Origin: Ciona intestinalis
Taxonomy: Eukaryota > Chordata > Ascidiacea > Phlebobranchia > Cionidae
Direction of reading: 5' to 3'
Length of the DNA: 64,000 nt
Assembly (NCBI RefSeq): GCF_000224145.3
Contig: NC_020176.2
Span: 1,852,867 to 1,916,866, forward strand
Shown: positions 1-14,565 of the stretch, in pieces
Position numbering within the stretch: position 1 is the stretch's first letter
Layout of the letters: each line of letters opens with the position of its first letter
Notes under the pieces: generated by a model
Told to the model about the DNA's origin: nothing
What the model saw: the letters and a program-made list of their open reading frames with translations, nothing else
Database searches by the model: none
Program-made: the position numbers and the translations under genes

Positions 1-2301
1 GACAACAGGGCTTGCAACCTAATTGACGTCATGTATATACGTGTCTGTTATCAAAATATAGTAGGGTGGGCGAAATTTAAGCACATATTCACCCAACCCC
101 GATTTTAATACCTAATAACAGTAATCGGCGTTGGCGTACACTTTATACTTTGTACAGGAATGAGAATACTGCCTACATACATAACGACCCTTCCACATAT
201 GGGACTGCGCAGATCCTCACGACACTCATAGACCGTTATTAATAGCTTAAAACACGTTCAGGATATTTGGTATCATGTGCCAAATGTGTGAAAATGAACG
301 CTATACTATATACGCATGTGCAGAAGGTCAAACCAAATAATATAAGAATTCGGTCAAAATTGTAAGCGTACTGGAGCTGCTACACTTGCCTAATAGAATT
401 CGTACCAAAATTAATGCACGAAACAAGTTTTACACGACAGCAGATTCAACGATTCGGGGCAGTTCATATTTACTTAATTGGAATAATTTTCTTTTTAGTT
501 CGCTGTTAACACTTTTGCCGATTATAATCAATAATAATACAAGTATTTATTTTTGCGTGTCATAAGAAAATGTCATTTTCCTGTTTTGTAACCAAAATAT
601 TATATTGTTTTTACGTAAATTGTTTTTGACACAAAAACAGCCAGGGTAAAACAGGACATAAAAATCACTGTTAATTTTGTGAATTTAATATTATGAATAA
701 ACGTAAATCAAACGAAATAATAATAAACGCTTTTAAAATCAAACTTAAACATTCTTATTCGTACTGCTATGGCTTTTAACATGTTACCTAACGAATGTAA
801 CTTACTTACGTTATCCTCGCGTGGCCAGAAAACGACAGTCGTTATAACGGGCGTTAATATAGTACAATGGGGGAAGATGGGATACATTAAAATAAGTGTT
901 GTCTGACAAAGTGTCCCATCTTTCCCCACTCTACTATATACATTTGTAGGATACAATAATTATCCATTGTTGTTCGAACATTACCCATTGTCGTTCAAAC
1001 AACACCAATTGTTATGCAATAATATAATGTATAGGTAACATGTTAAAAACTATAGCAGTAGAGCAAGAAAAAGAATGTTTAGACTTAATTTTCAAAGCGT
1101 ACAGTATTATTTCGTGTTATTTACGCATATTCCTATTTATAAATACACTTAATAATCAAAATTAACAAGGGATTTTAAACTGTCCCATCTTATCATGTGT
1201 GTTTTCAAATTTGTAACATGTTGTGCGGATCGCTAAATAACTCCTTGGGTGTTTTATTATATTTTATTAAATTGGTGTCAATTAATAAAGGAATGATAGT
1301 ACTAATTCGTGGTATTACCCATAAACCGTCATCTATTTTGATTTTGGAAATATTTGGCAATATGTGCTCAAGTGTCCCATGAACTTGTAATAACAGAAAA
1401 TTGATTAAACTCTAGCAGAGCACAAGCAGAGCCATAGGTGTTTATATGACTCAAGCCACAAGCGACATTGGTTACTTGCTTATTGACTTCAGGAGTATAA
1501 CATTGCATCATATGGGCTAACGGTTTTTTCCTACGTCATTTGCGTAAGTTTAAATAAAGTTTATATAAATCACACACGACACATAGTGGATTAGTGGAAG
1601 TCTATAGTGGTTTCTATAGACTTTGGTTTAAAATATGGCGCCCTCTATAAACCCAAACTTTTCTGTTTAATATTTCCTAAGCATCATCATTAAGAAAACT
1701 GCCTGGATATTTTCAGTGACATTGTTCTCTGCGTTAGATTAACCATCGTTTATACTTAAGAAACGATGTCATAAATGCTGAAAATTTATTTTGTATATCC
1801 ATGACAACATTAATATGCTCCCCAGTCTGTGGGTATTTTTGTCAATTTCTATGGCCATTTTTCGACATTGCACGATTTCTCCAGTTTGTGCGCGAACAAA
1901 AATTGGAGGTTGTTGGTTTGGCATTTAGCATAACAACTTCCATAGACCGTATTTAGGCCTAATTCCAATAGTTATAGACGCAGTCATGGTAAACATAATG
2001 ATTACTAAGTTTTGATTAAACTTGTTTTTCTTTAGTTTGTCCTTAATTAATAAACAAAGCTTAAACTAGTTTTTGTTATATTATGTTGTCAATAATTAAT
2101 GTAAATAACTTAAACATCAACGCTAACTATATATTTTTAAGGTCCACGTGTGCATTATTTAACTATCCTAATTGTGGTTTAGTCAATCTATACGAGTTTC
2201 TGTTTTGTAACTGTCTAATTCCACATTGCTTCAGACCATTTGTAATTTTTCCAATAATCTGTATTTTCATCCGTAATTGATGTAACAAAAAGGAGATAAA
2301 A
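1..2301. other. Left flank, repeat-derived intergenic DNA
   Basis: I see no coding gene here. The stretch is AT-rich and holds eroded dispersed repeats. There is a degenerate copy of the GAAGATGGGAC-type MITE near 57-300, a short clear copy at 858-940, and at about 790-850 a piece of the SINE-like repeat that recurs through the window (recognised by TATCCTCGCGTGGCC). The short open frames show no domain or splice context. The PHF12 promoter should lie in the last few hundred bases, but no specific element can be named. A pyrimidine-rich acceptor (CTTCAG, about 2230-2235) lies roughly 65 bases before the PHF12 ATG. Confidence 0.6.
858..940. mobile_element. Short MITE copy, GAAGATGGGAC family
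   Basis: The two ends are inverted repeats: TATAGTA then GGGGGAAGATGGGA on the left, and TCCCATCTTTCCCC then TCTACTATATA on the right. Only about 40 bases separate the arms, so this is an internally deleted copy of a family seen full-length (about 190 bp) elsewhere in the window. It has no coding capacity. Confidence 0.7.
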
Positions 2302-5300
2302 ATGACTCAGGGTTCATTGCAATGCTATGACATTGACTACAGCGTTGGAATGATGGAAGTAAGTCTGTTTTATATTATTTATGAATTAGAATAGATAGTG
2401 TTCTTAAGCCGCTTTTTAAAATTTCAGTTAAACTGTAAAATCCGTCTTCACTAACATCTAAATCTAACAAACATGCTGCTTGGCCCAAGAAAACAACTTG
2501 AATGTAAATCTGTTTTAATTTTGGAACATATTTAGGTTGTTTATAACTGCCTGTTTAAAAAGAAAATTATACATTTAAAAATAGGTATGCGCCGCACATA
2601 TTTAATGATGTTTATAATATTATAGTCAACAAGCAGGTGCTCTTCTCGTACCCCAGATATTTGGGAAATCAGCTTGCCGTCTTAACAGTACATATATATA
2701 TACATAGGCCATACCTCTAAATTTAGTATTCAAAGTGTTAGATTAATTTTATCAGTAATTGAGTTAATTTTATCAGTAATTAAGTGATAATGTTGTTAAA
2801 TTAAAACAGAAAATCCAAGAGTTGATCGCTCCACCACTGAGTGAGGAGGGTGCTAGAGAGCAGAGGAAACGAAAAGCAGCCGAGCGTGAAATGTGGCGAC
2901 GAAGATGCAACCACGAGACATGCGATGCTTGTGGAGAAGGGGGTGACCTGTTATGCTGCGATTTTTGTCCGGCTGCCTTTCACTTACAGTGCTGGTAAGC
3001 TTATACATGAAACTTTGGTATGCAGGTTATTCATGCGTGCAATTAAAAAATTTATGATATTGTTTGTGAGTAAGCTAGTTTTACATACCAGTATTAACAG
3101 GACAATTGGTAATACAGGACCGGTAAAATTATAGTGATAAGATAACTTATGTATTTGGCTTAAAAAGCAGCTTTGTTTTCTCAAAAGTGAGCACCTATGC
3201 TGGTAGGAGATTATTTTCATGTAGTTTTGCGATGCTTTTGAAATGAGTTCTCTAATACAACTTTTTAAAGATTTTTTAATCTTTGAATTAAATTTTGCTC
3301 AATTATTTGTTGTACTAGTTGAGTGTAAAGAAAAGTGCAGATATTTGTTCGTGCTGTGATATTTTCAAATAAATAACTCAATTCATGTGTTTTATTTAGT
3401 TTAAACATTTATTTACAGCAACCCACCGTTGGATGAAGATAAAGTACCTCATGGGGAGTGGGCATGTCATCGGTGTGTGGTCACCAATAATTTTAAGGTT
3501 TGTTTAATAATGGGAACAAGTTAACATGTAATTTTTGTCATCTTTAGCCTGTTTGTCTGGTGCATTTTCTGCTGTAAATTCTTATATAAATAATATATAT
3601 ATATACAATTTTTTTGAGCAAGACAAAACATACATACCAATTGGTAAAGCAGGTTTAACAGATCCATAATGCAAATATATATATATATACTACATTTTCA
3701 TAATACACAATCTAAAAATGTAATGGTTTAATTAAATCATCCTTTTGTTATTCAGGTGTTTGATGAATGTCATCGGCATACTCTCACGAAAACAGCATTA
3801 ACCATCATCAACCAAAATAAAGATGTTGTCAAACAAGATTCTAAAACCGAACATCCAAGTCTAGTTGTAAACAAATACATAAAAATGCCCCAAGTGACAA
3901 TCAAGAAATCTGAAAATAATTTAAAATCAAGGTTATACAAATTTTTATAATATATATATATATATAATATATTTTTCAGCATTGATTTATATTTTATACG
4001 AATGGTTTGGTAGCAATTAATGGGGATAGAGGTAAAATAAATAAATGAATGTTAAGAAACTCTCATGTTTTATATGCATAATCTTGTAAAAAAACTATTT
4101 AACTAAACTTACATGCAAGTTTTTTAATTGATGGTTGGTTATTATTTCAATATTTTATACAATACAATACTGTACGGTTGTAAATTATGTTCTCAAACAA
4201 ACTTGCCAGTAATTTCTCTTTGCCTGAAATTTTCTTACATTTATGTTTATTTGTTTAAAAAGGATCTTAACGAATTTTACTTGCATGGATTTTGTAGCAT
4301 TCATTATGATTGTATCTCCAGCCCACAAACATTGCAATCAGAGTTACCAAAAGATGAAATATCAAATTCAATGTTGGTCGAAAATGTTGTAAAGGAAGAT
4401 GAAACAGAGGAACAGTTTAATGAAGTTTGTAACAATATGCAAGACAAAAACTGGAGAAAAAGTGTTATTAAAGCCACTACAAGAAGACAAAAAGCTAAAC
4501 TGGATGTTAGTTTTTTATAATTTTTTTGGTTTGTTATCCTATTACAATACTCAATCTTTTACCTAATGGTTGGTTGACATTTGGTTTAGTTTGTTTCCCC
4601 TATATTGTATAAAATATATATAACCATATATAGAGAATTTTTGCAGTTTAAAAATGGGACTCAAATGCTTACGAATAATTTGTGCTCAATTCTCGAGTGG
4701 ATGCTTTTTCATAGAGCTCAGACATTGGGAGTAAGCTATGATTTAAAGTTCCGTCGTACACACTTAATATCTTGCTATAAATAAAAATTTGGAATTGTCA
4801 GTTTTATTTCAATTTCGGCTGTTTGTCCCAATTACAAACACAAATCTGTGTTTTTACATTTCCTAGCGACTAAAATTTTTAATTGTTTTTATCTAGTCTT
4901 GTTTTTCAATGGATGAAATAAGTGAAGCTGCTTCCCAACAATCAGAAGAAACTGGAAACAAACTTGAAATTAAAGAAGATAATCCATTCACTCTACTCAT
5001 AGCAGCAGCATGCCTGGAAAACACAAATCTGTTCAAACTGCCAACCAATTTCTTACTACATACCTCTACTAATGGTAAACGAAAGGCTGATCTATTTAGC
5101 AAACTATTAAATTTTTTCGTTTTTAAAGTTGTTTTATTTGTTTACTGATTGAAACATAATTTTTTAAAAAATGAGAAACAAGGTAAATATGACACAACTT
5201 TCAAAAGGGTTTTAGACATGTGCATGCTATTAACCCTATTTTACACGTTTGTTCTAAAATATTACTGCAAATTGTTTCTTTACCCTTTAGGATTAATTCA

Positions 5301-8300
5301 AATGGATGCTTTATTTTTACTCTGAAAACAAGAGTTAATTTAGCAGTATAACACCAATTCGCTGAAAAATCCTACATTAAGTTAAAAGCTATCTTATTAT
5401 TCAAGCTCTATTTTTTCTGGGTGCTGGGGTAATGGGTCAAATCTGGCCTGAATCTTGGGTCTAATTCACATAAAATAAACAAGGAACTGATTTACATAAA
5501 ATAAAAATAGAATATATATTATACCAGCAACTGATAATTTTAACTTATTTTTAGGTAACAAGAAAGGTTATTCGAAATTAAACAAAGTGTTTAAACCGCT
5601 GGTTCATGAAGTTGATACAAATGGATTAGTTGCTCAACCAACAAAGTTGTGCTTTGTTTGCTCAAGGTGACTTGATGTAGGATAACAGAATAACCTTTAA
5701 AAAAGTTCTGTTAATATTATGCTTTGGTATAAACCAATGAATAGCAAAGCTTTGGCAACCTAATTTTTTTAACTATATATATATATATATATTAAAAAGT
5801 CCGGAATTTAGTTGGACTTGAAATAAAAACTTTTATTAGTTCCAATTAAAAAGATTTTTCATTATTTTAGTAATATAATTTAAAATACTTCTAATCCTTA
5901 GCTAAGTTACCAAATAATACGACGACCCACTTTGTTGTTGGTGCTTACTTTGGTAAAAAATGGTAAATACCTTCGTTTACAAATCATTATATTAACAACA
6001 ATAAAATTATAAACAGTTTAAACCAGATTTAATTACATTTGTTTTTAGTTGCAGGTTGTACATAATGATAATCATATTATTACACAGGTCATGTAGAATG
6101 GCACCATTAATACAATGTGATTACTGTTCACTAACTTTCCATATTGATTGTTTGGATCCTCCACTTACCAACCTCCCAACATCACGATGGATGTGTCCCA
6201 ACCATCCCACAAAAAATCAGGTAAACTGGCAGAAAATCAGGAATTTGGCCAAAAATTCAAGAAAATTGGCTTTACAGAATCCAAAATCTTCCCAGAACCC
6301 AAAATCTAAAAAAATGTGTTTTTAACTTGAATTTAATGGTTAGTTTGTTTTAATTAAATATTTAAAAAAATATTTCTGCTACCAGTTACAATGTAAATAA
6401 TCTTACAAAAAAAAAAATTGTTTTTGAAATCATGTTTAATTAAAATCAGTTGTAAGTTTACTTGTGACAGATTTTATTTGTAAATCAAATACTGTGAAAT
6501 TGTGTGAACATTAATGATTGTAGTACAATACTTGCTAGGCTAGTCATTCACGGATATGCTAGCCACAGGCATTGAATAAAAATTGTGTTACTAAAATTCA
6601 AATCCAATCCATATACACAGTTAAATACACGCAGCTAAAAAATTAAATTTAAAACATTGAATGTTCGTAATGGGAACATCGTAGCAGATTATTTCAGTTA
6701 ATTAAAGTATTTGACATGCATTATCAATATTTGTTGAGTTTTTATTATTTCCTTTGTCGTTGTTTTGCAGTTGCAGCTGCTGAATGAACCACTTTCAAAA
6801 CGAAGCCGAATATTTAATTACTTCCCCTCAGTATGCAATGAACATCAAATTAAAACTTGCTTCTTAAGGAAAGTGCACACGTAAGTTTTTAGTGTGTATC
6901 CTATGTTAGCTGATATGTTGACGTTTTTTTTGCACCGAGTTTTTCAGAATCTCGTTTGTTTTTTGAAATTTTGGTTGTACCTTTAGATTACATTTGAGCA
7001 TTTCTATTGATATACAAGTTTTTCTTTTTTATTGGTATCCCCCTTTTATTTGTGTTTTTGTATAGCATTGGTAATGGTATACAAACTTTTTATGCTCTAG
7101 CATTTTTTAACTGTTTACAACGCACCAAATATTTAAAACTCAAACTTTAGTTTTACATAGCACAGTTTGAAGACTACCAATAATTCATATTTCGGGTAAT
7201 TTCATCTTTTATCAGACCTTGTTCAAATTTTATTAGACTCTTTTTAATGAAAGCTTGTGTGTGGTAAGTTAGAAGTTAACAGAATGCGTCTGTTTCTGTT
7301 TGTATTTAGTAGATTTCAGATATTTATAATTTCATGTTTGTTCTCATTTAATGTGTAACTACATTATCTCTTCTTTTGAAAGAGCTCGCAAATCAACCAT
7401 AATGACAACATCAAGAAGAAGGAAAACCAAAGTCCCTCAGCCTGTGAAAGATGCGTACAACCATCCTATGTATGAAGAAGTACCTGTTGTTAAAAAAATT
7501 CAACCAGTCACCTCCGCACATTCACTCACAAACGAAGAACAAGATTTATGGTTGAAGTCGATTATCCAGCTACATGTTGATGCTGCTCAGCTATTGGAAA
7601 AAGGAAAAGTCAAAGAGAGCTTAAAGTTGAAACAGCAGAATGAAAATAAGAATAACAAAAATGAATATTTTACCCCAAAAACTTTAGTAGAGCTTTCAGC
7701 TCATGCGTGTTCCCTCATGGCTAAACAAACCTTAAAGCAAGGACATGCTGACCATCCAACATTGGATGATTCCACTCACACAACAGATGGTCTACTTGTT
7801 TCTCACACCAGTGAAAATTTAATTGAAACCAAAAATAGAAAGCTTCAACCAGACTTACAAACTCTCTTTAATTGCACTGAAGTTCCAAGTAACAAACTGC
7901 CCATTACCACAATATCTCAATACAACAATCCAGACACCACAACCACTGCCATAAAGGAAGAGGCCACACAACTTATTGATGTAACAAAACAAAGTCTCTT
8001 TCTAACTTCCTCTGTAGAAACAAACCAAGAAACACCAGTGCACAAATTGCCAAATGGATTTCCAAAACGTAGGTTTTTGGTTTGCTACATTTTTTCTGTA
8101 TTCGTAAATGTAGGATCTCTTTATTTATTATAGAATTGCCGACGGTGGCGTTTGTTAAAAGTTATTGATGGTTGATACACGTTTAGATATATACCATGAA
8201 CCAGTAGGTAAATAAATAATTGTGACAAATTAATGCTAAAGCTGAGAATACTGAAAATTAATCAGTCAACAAATCTGGCATAAAGTGTGAACCATTACAT

Positions 8301-11300
8301 CTGTCTATTTTACCAGTTTAAAACTTTTTAAAATATATTTGAAAAATTTATATCAAAATAAATGTTTTTCCCAATTTTATTTACAAATATTTCTTTTCAG
8401 ATGAAGAATTCCCAGAAAGTTTAAAAAATATTTCGTCGAAAAGCAGTTTGCAGCCATCTGTAGCAGGTGTAACAGGTAACTATATTAATTGTATGCTATG
8501 TGCATTTAAAAACGTTAAATTAACTTTTGGCATCAAGGTAAAAAAGTGATTATTTAAACTTAAAATTGTCTTAGTTTTGTTTTACCTCAATTAAAAGTAG
8601 CTAAACAGAATGAAAATTGTTGTATAAAAATTGTTCTTGTGTTATACAGTGACATGTAGAATTCTTTTAAATATCCACTAACTGTTCTTTAATCTATTTT
8701 TTTAAGTATTTCACCTTAAGTTTTCCATAATTAGGTTGCGCATTTGAATATCATTTATGTTTTGAATAAAGACTCTTATTTACCTTTATGTGGGGAGAAA
8801 AAGGCAAGTTTTTTTCCTCTTGATTTATATTTTTGCGGAGGCTGACATTTATATTGAAAACCTACTAGTGATTACTAGATTGGAAGAATACAAATTATAT
8901 GTTAGTCTAAGGACGCACATTTCAACAATGGTGGCAGCACCGAGCATTGAACCCAATATCCCTTGGTTACAATGCAAGTGCCTAACCACCAAACCAAGTC
9001 GCTGTCTTTTAATTCAGAATATTAAAACAATTTTAATTATTATTTAGAACAAACCAGTGATGTTCAAGCAACAACTGAAACACCATTTTCTCTTGATCTG
9101 CTTGACAAAAAGATGATTGAAGTGTTGGCCTTACAAAGACTGCAGCAACTGTTCCCACATAAAGTAAGTTATTCAATATTAAGTGGATTTTTTCCATATC
9201 TTACCAGTGTTACCAATATTTTATGGTATGGTGGAAGGATAATGGTTCTTGGCTAAAACATTGTGGGCATATGTGTCCTTATTTTGGGCAAGACATCAAA
9301 CAACAATTCTTCGAACCTCAAACAACAAAACCAGTGGTGAATAATGGGTCGTCCAAGTTGTCTGCTATACATAAACCTCATAGATATATTTAAAAAAATT
9401 CCCCCAAATTAATCACCTACCTAAAGTTACATGCATAGTTTCATAAGCGGGCACATGTGTATGAAACAGAACACCCATGTTATAAGGACTGGACCGTCCC
9501 GCAAGGGTGAATAAATACATTTATCTATTCATTTATATATATTCTATTTTGTAGTTTATATTAATATGTACAAATGCAAAGTTTTAAACTGAATTCTCAG
9601 GAAACTGAGGCAAAATTGAACAAGTTTGAACCACAAACAACAATTCCTTCGTACAAGAAGAAGCATATCAACCATCTGCCTGCAAGGGCAGTTCTGTGTC
9701 ATTCAACATCATCTAAACGTGCAAGGATGTGTCACAGGTTGCAAACTTATTATTTTCTACATTTGTACATCCAGTCTGCTTAAGAGCTCTAACGAGATCT
9801 CGCTTGAATAAGACATTTTTTCACGAGTTCACTTTCCATGATTAAGTAATAGTGTGCAATGTATAAACAAGTCCGACCAAGCCATTTTTGGTAGCTCATT
9901 TACCCTCTAAATATGAGGAATTTACTTCAAGGTGTAAATTTACTCCAGTTTAGGAAACGCTGGTTTAAACTGTATGTAATGTTAATAGAATCGAAAGTAT
10001 CTAAATCAAATTATTTTTCCTGCATATAAGTGACAAGCTGGACTGTAAGTGAATAAAAAAAATGGGGTACCCGGGGTAAGAAAGGACTACCCCACCTAGC
10101 CCGCTAAAAATATTTTATTGTGAACTGCTTTTGTGGGTTAAAACTATGTTTATTTGGCTTGTTCTAACTTTTATTCAAAGTGGTAAATATGTTTTCGGTA
10201 AAACACAAATTACTAAATCAACAAATATTTGACAAAAAATGATTTTATGGGGTTTGCTAAACTTTATATTGTAAAAAGACCTTTAGCGACAAACATATTA
10301 GGAATAATTAAAAGCAGTTATGGAGTGTGACGTTTAAGTTCTACTTTTCAGAGGATTTTCCATTGGGACGATGGCTGATAATGATTTAGTGTTGTGCGAG
10401 TTCCAGGTTTGCGAGAATGTTCTTAGCACTCATGCAAAGATTACATATGACAAGGTGAATAACTAAACAAATATTTTAGATAAAAAAATGTACACTCGGG
10501 AGCATATAACCAAATGATGAAATGTGATAAAGTTGTTTATATGTTAAATATTCTTTAAATTCAAATACATCCATAATTTTGAGGTTATTTTTTAATCACC
10601 AAATAGTAAATTCGTTGAATAATTTTTATTTAAACTATACAAATTATTGATATAATTCCAAGCTATGGTTATCACTTATCATGATATAATTACTACCAAA
10701 ATAATAAAATGTTCATTACAACTGTGATTCCTATTCTTATAAAATATAGTTGATTGAGTGTGCATTTTTATTTTACATAACAACTTTACTATTTTGAGGC
10801 AAATTTTTGGCACATAAAATTGCAGTTCAAGAAATATCAAATAATTGGTGGAAAACTGTATTTTAAAGAATGAAGCATTAGTAAAACGAATTTTCGTTAA
10901 TTATGGTTTAGTTTTTGGTTTATTTTCTTTTTATTTATCATTGTTTTATTACAATTTAAACTATTTGTGTTTAAACTTCCAATTAGGCAATTATTATTTA
11001 AATCATAATATCAAGCAATGGTTTCTAAATTTATTCAAAGTTTATTTCCACATCCCCATAAAACTGTTACTTTTTATACAAATATTTATATATAATTTTC
11101 CTTACTACCTTTTAAACATTTAGTGTTCTAATTATGTTTTATATATCTTCACAATGTTGCTTTCTTTCTAAAGAATACCCAGCAGTTTGAGCTACTCAGT
11201 TATGGAGAGTCGATAGTAGACGGGGTCAAATATGGTTCCAATACAGTTAAGTGTTCGAAACGACATCATCGGAATCATCGACCGCAGAAGTCAAAGTCGC

Positions 11301-14300
11301 TTACAAGAGCAATTAAACGAGCTCTGGAAAGAAACAAAGGTACTTCATTCTGTAATTAAACAATAATAAATGGTCAAAGTAAAGTGTTTTTTTTATTATA
11401 CACAAGATGACTGGTAATTAGTGTTTTACTATCCTAGTTACCAGTTATTTATAAATACAGTATTTATTTATTTTTATTTTTTTTAAATAAAAAATCAGCA
11501 TTTAAACGAGCGATTGATTTTAAACTTATATTATCATAGCTTCTGTTTTGTATATTTATATAATACAAACAATAAGCTTCTAGTGAATGAATCCTGTTGT
11601 TTTTAATTTTGTTTGATAGATGTGGCAAATAACAAAGATCCAGGAAAAAGCAGAAAAGTACAAATGGAAGAATCAAACGTTGGTTTTCCGATATCTTTAT
11701 GTGAATGTGGTGGAAAAGCAAACGAGGAAATTACTGGTTGGGAAGGTAGCGATATTGTCATTTTATCTCAAGTTTATTTACATTATTTTGATTACTTGGT
11801 GATAACCGTGGATTCATACAATATATTTCAATGGTTTATGAGGTATATTATGATTGCCAAAAGCATAATTATTTTAAAATGCTATCCCTACTGTGTCCAA
11901 GTAATTTAAGCGAGAAATTGTGTTTTTAGTTTTAGTTTAAGAAGCAGATTTTTTACGTTTGGTTTAAATGAAAGAACCAAACTTTTTGAGTGTATTTGTA
12001 TTTAAAGAAAAACAACTTATTTTGGTTGTTAAACTTTTAAAAAATTATGCAATAAAAAAAATGTTAATTACTCTAATAGATTAATAAAACATCCTGGTGT
12101 AAATAAAATGGTGAAAAATTGAAAATGTTAACTTTTAAGACATTGAAAATTTAAATGTTGGTGCGCAAAATTAATTTGCCAAAAGGCCTTTTGCTCAATT
12201 ATTGTTATGTGTGGCAACAAATTTTATTTATGTTTACCAAAAACATATAGTACTCTCACTCTGTGAGGCAAGATAGGATACTGTTGGCAACTAAATCATA
12301 TATTTTCTGATTAATTTTTGAACAATTAACAACACTCTTTTTGAGTCGTGAGGATACAATTGTATTTGTATATATTTAAATTCTGTAAATATTCCCCGTT
12401 TTCTACCACAGCGGATGAAAAAAGAGAATAAAACCCTTACCACCTTACCCAACCCTATTGTATGGAATATTTTTTCCCAGGTCCTGCACTTCTACATCAC
12501 GGATCTTCCATTAAATTCGGATGCATTGAGTTTGTATTCAGTCGACCAGGATTTGCTTCCAATTCATGTTTAAATCAAAGTGAGAACTGATTAAATGTTT
12601 TGGTTTTATCAATAGGAAACTAATAATTTATCATCATTACTTTTAAATGACATCTAGGCATAAAAATTAACTCAAAACATTTACAACAGTTTTTAAAAGG
12701 CTTCCTAAACTGCAATGAATCTACCATGGATTTTAATAAACCCCAGCAAAGGGAATACAAAGACATGTTGCCTAAGTGCAGATTAATTGTTTTCATTTAG
12801 CAATGTTGTGGCTTCAACTTTAAGCTTCTCTGAATTTCGAAATGTGCATTAAAACAATATGTGCACTGTATAATATTCGCACAGCATTTATTACAAAGAT
12901 AAAGGTATTGTTACGATTCTAATGTCAACCTTAAAAGAATGTTAAACAATAATAAAATTACCAGAATTAGTTTCACTTCATGCTTAGCAAAAACAGTTTA
13001 TATATCTCTATGGTCTTAAACATTTATGTTATTTTCAACTAACATGACAACACTTTTCCAGGTGAAACATTGCAATGTAGGAGCTCATATGAAAGATTGC
13101 ACTCGAGTGTTAAGACTTTTGTTGGTGATTCAGTTACAGAGAATACAAACTCCGCTGTCAGCCATGGCTTTTTGGAAGAAGGAACCACAGAGACCAACAA
13201 ATGCAAGAGGAGATATTCAGACGGTTTAAATTCTTCAACTGAAGCAACGAACGTTTCATGTTTCAACCACACAAAGTTTAAAGATGATGTGAGAGACCAC
13301 ATGGCTGATTCATCAGAATTAAACTACAGGTTTGTTTCGTGGTTACATCAATTATTATAACAGAAGTTCAATTTTCAAGGCATCGATTTGTTTTGCAGAA
13401 GTTGTTTACCATTTTCATTTAAGTTCATTTCTAGTTGTATTTTGTCAAAACAAGTATAAAGTAATATTCAAGTTTAATGTTTGTTTCAAACTTTTTAACT
13501 GATTTTAGATGTACAAAAAATGAAGTTCCAGTATGCTTACACAACGGTGAACCTGAGATAATGAAGTCAACCAGGTAAAAATTGTTTTTTTTTAATTTAA
13601 AGTCAAATCTAATTTTAGTTATTTAATACAAAAAGATTATTACGCAGCTTTATGTGATATATTTATAGCTCTAGTAGGGGTTTACTTGCATTTTCTAGGT
13701 TAAATTCTGATTTAATTTACAAAGGTTTTCGAGGCGTCAAAAAGAGAGAAAAGATAATCGGTTGCAGTCGTACGTTTACAACATAGATGATCATCTTGAT
13801 GCTGATTCGGTTGACCTAAAATCAACTCGACCGTCTGCAAGCCAGAGATGTTCACCCAACATGACAACCAAAAACAAAATTAACTCTCCATTTCAGAGAA
13901 GTTATAGAGACTACATTACGTCACAGAATGGGAAATCTGTTAAATCAAGTCAGAACCGGTTCCCCAAGGTAAAAAGCTCAAGTTCCCGCCATCTTGCCTC
14001 ATACAGGCGGAAATCCTCCTCTTCCTGTTCTGGTGTAAAGCCAGTTAAAATTCCTAGGCAAGTGTCCAACCAAACAGATGTGGGCTCCCCTCATAACCAT
14101 CTTAATTTCAGCATAGCACCGCTTTCTAAAGCCCAAAGCATATCTCTTATGGATTCAGAATCACATTCGGACATTACTCCAAAATCTACCCGTACTTCCA
14201 TTGACCTCACATGCAATGAAACGATTGCTGAAGTTCTAGAGCCTCTTGATAATATTAACGCTGTCCTACCCTACCAAGAGCATACCAACAATCTCACTAG

Positions 14301-14565
14301 CGAAAATATAAATGACAAAGAGATAGAAATGGAATTCAACGGGCCGTGTGAATTCGAAACACAGACACATGCCACAATTAATTCCACCCAAAACTACGTC
14401 GTCCGGTCCGAAAATGTTTCAAAGATGGAAAACGAAGTAGCAAACGTTCTTGATGGCGTATTAGACAGCGTGGCAACTCTACAGGAGAAATGGAAGATTG
14501 GAGAGGCTAATGGTGAATTACTAAATGACGCGGATACTACTCTACCTTCTGTTAAGTTGACTTAA
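2302..14565 (+). CDS. PHF12: PHF12 homologue (PHD finger protein 12, SIN3/HDAC corepressor subunit)
   Basis: A 21-exon gene. My exons are 2302-2358, 2810-2994, 3419-3497, 3756-3931, 4322-4505, 4647-4730, 4897-5074, 5555-5666, 6088-6220, 6771-6880, 7383-8068, 8401-8475, 9048-9163, 9601-9737, 10352-10454, 11174-11339, 11620-11745, 12481-12579, 13062-13329, 13509-13574 and 13725-14565. Every junction is GT-AG and in phase, giving 1326 aa (human is about 1000). PHD finger 1 lies at about residues 57-100 ([16 protein letters not shown]). PHD finger 2 lies at about 344-390 ([13 protein letters not shown]). A split FHA region covers about 755-935 and ends with [19 protein letters not shown]. This domain order is diagnostic of PHF12/Pf1, a nuclear subunit of a SIN3-HDAC complex working with MRG15. 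The start is the ATG giving [14 protein letters not shown]. The long last exon (841 nt, Ser/Thr/Asn-rich) has no domain I recognise. Confidence 0.93.
9220..9520. repeat. Eroded SINE-like repeat in PHF12 intron 13
   Basis: This segment carries the core of the dispersed SINE-like family: GTGTCCTTATTTTGGGCAAG, then a region resembling the CAGTGGTGAATAATGGGT stretch, then CCCGCAAGGGTGAATAAAT. It lies between PHF12 exons 13 and 14 and is strongly diverged from other copies, so it is probably old. Confidence 0.55.

Noticed and set aside
708..956. 82-codon frame on the minus strand
   Set aside because: It overlaps the short MITE and a SINE-like fragment and has no protein-like features.
4128..4321. 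Extension of PHF12 exon 5 to the upstream in-frame start
   Set aside because: Exon 4 ends in a phase that joins exactly at the acceptor at 4320-4321; the upstream part is T-rich intron.
10845..11123. 92-codon frame within PHF12 intron 15
   Set aside because: The translation is Phe/Tyr/Leu-rich as expected for T-rich intron DNA, and the flanking PHF12 exons join in phase without it.
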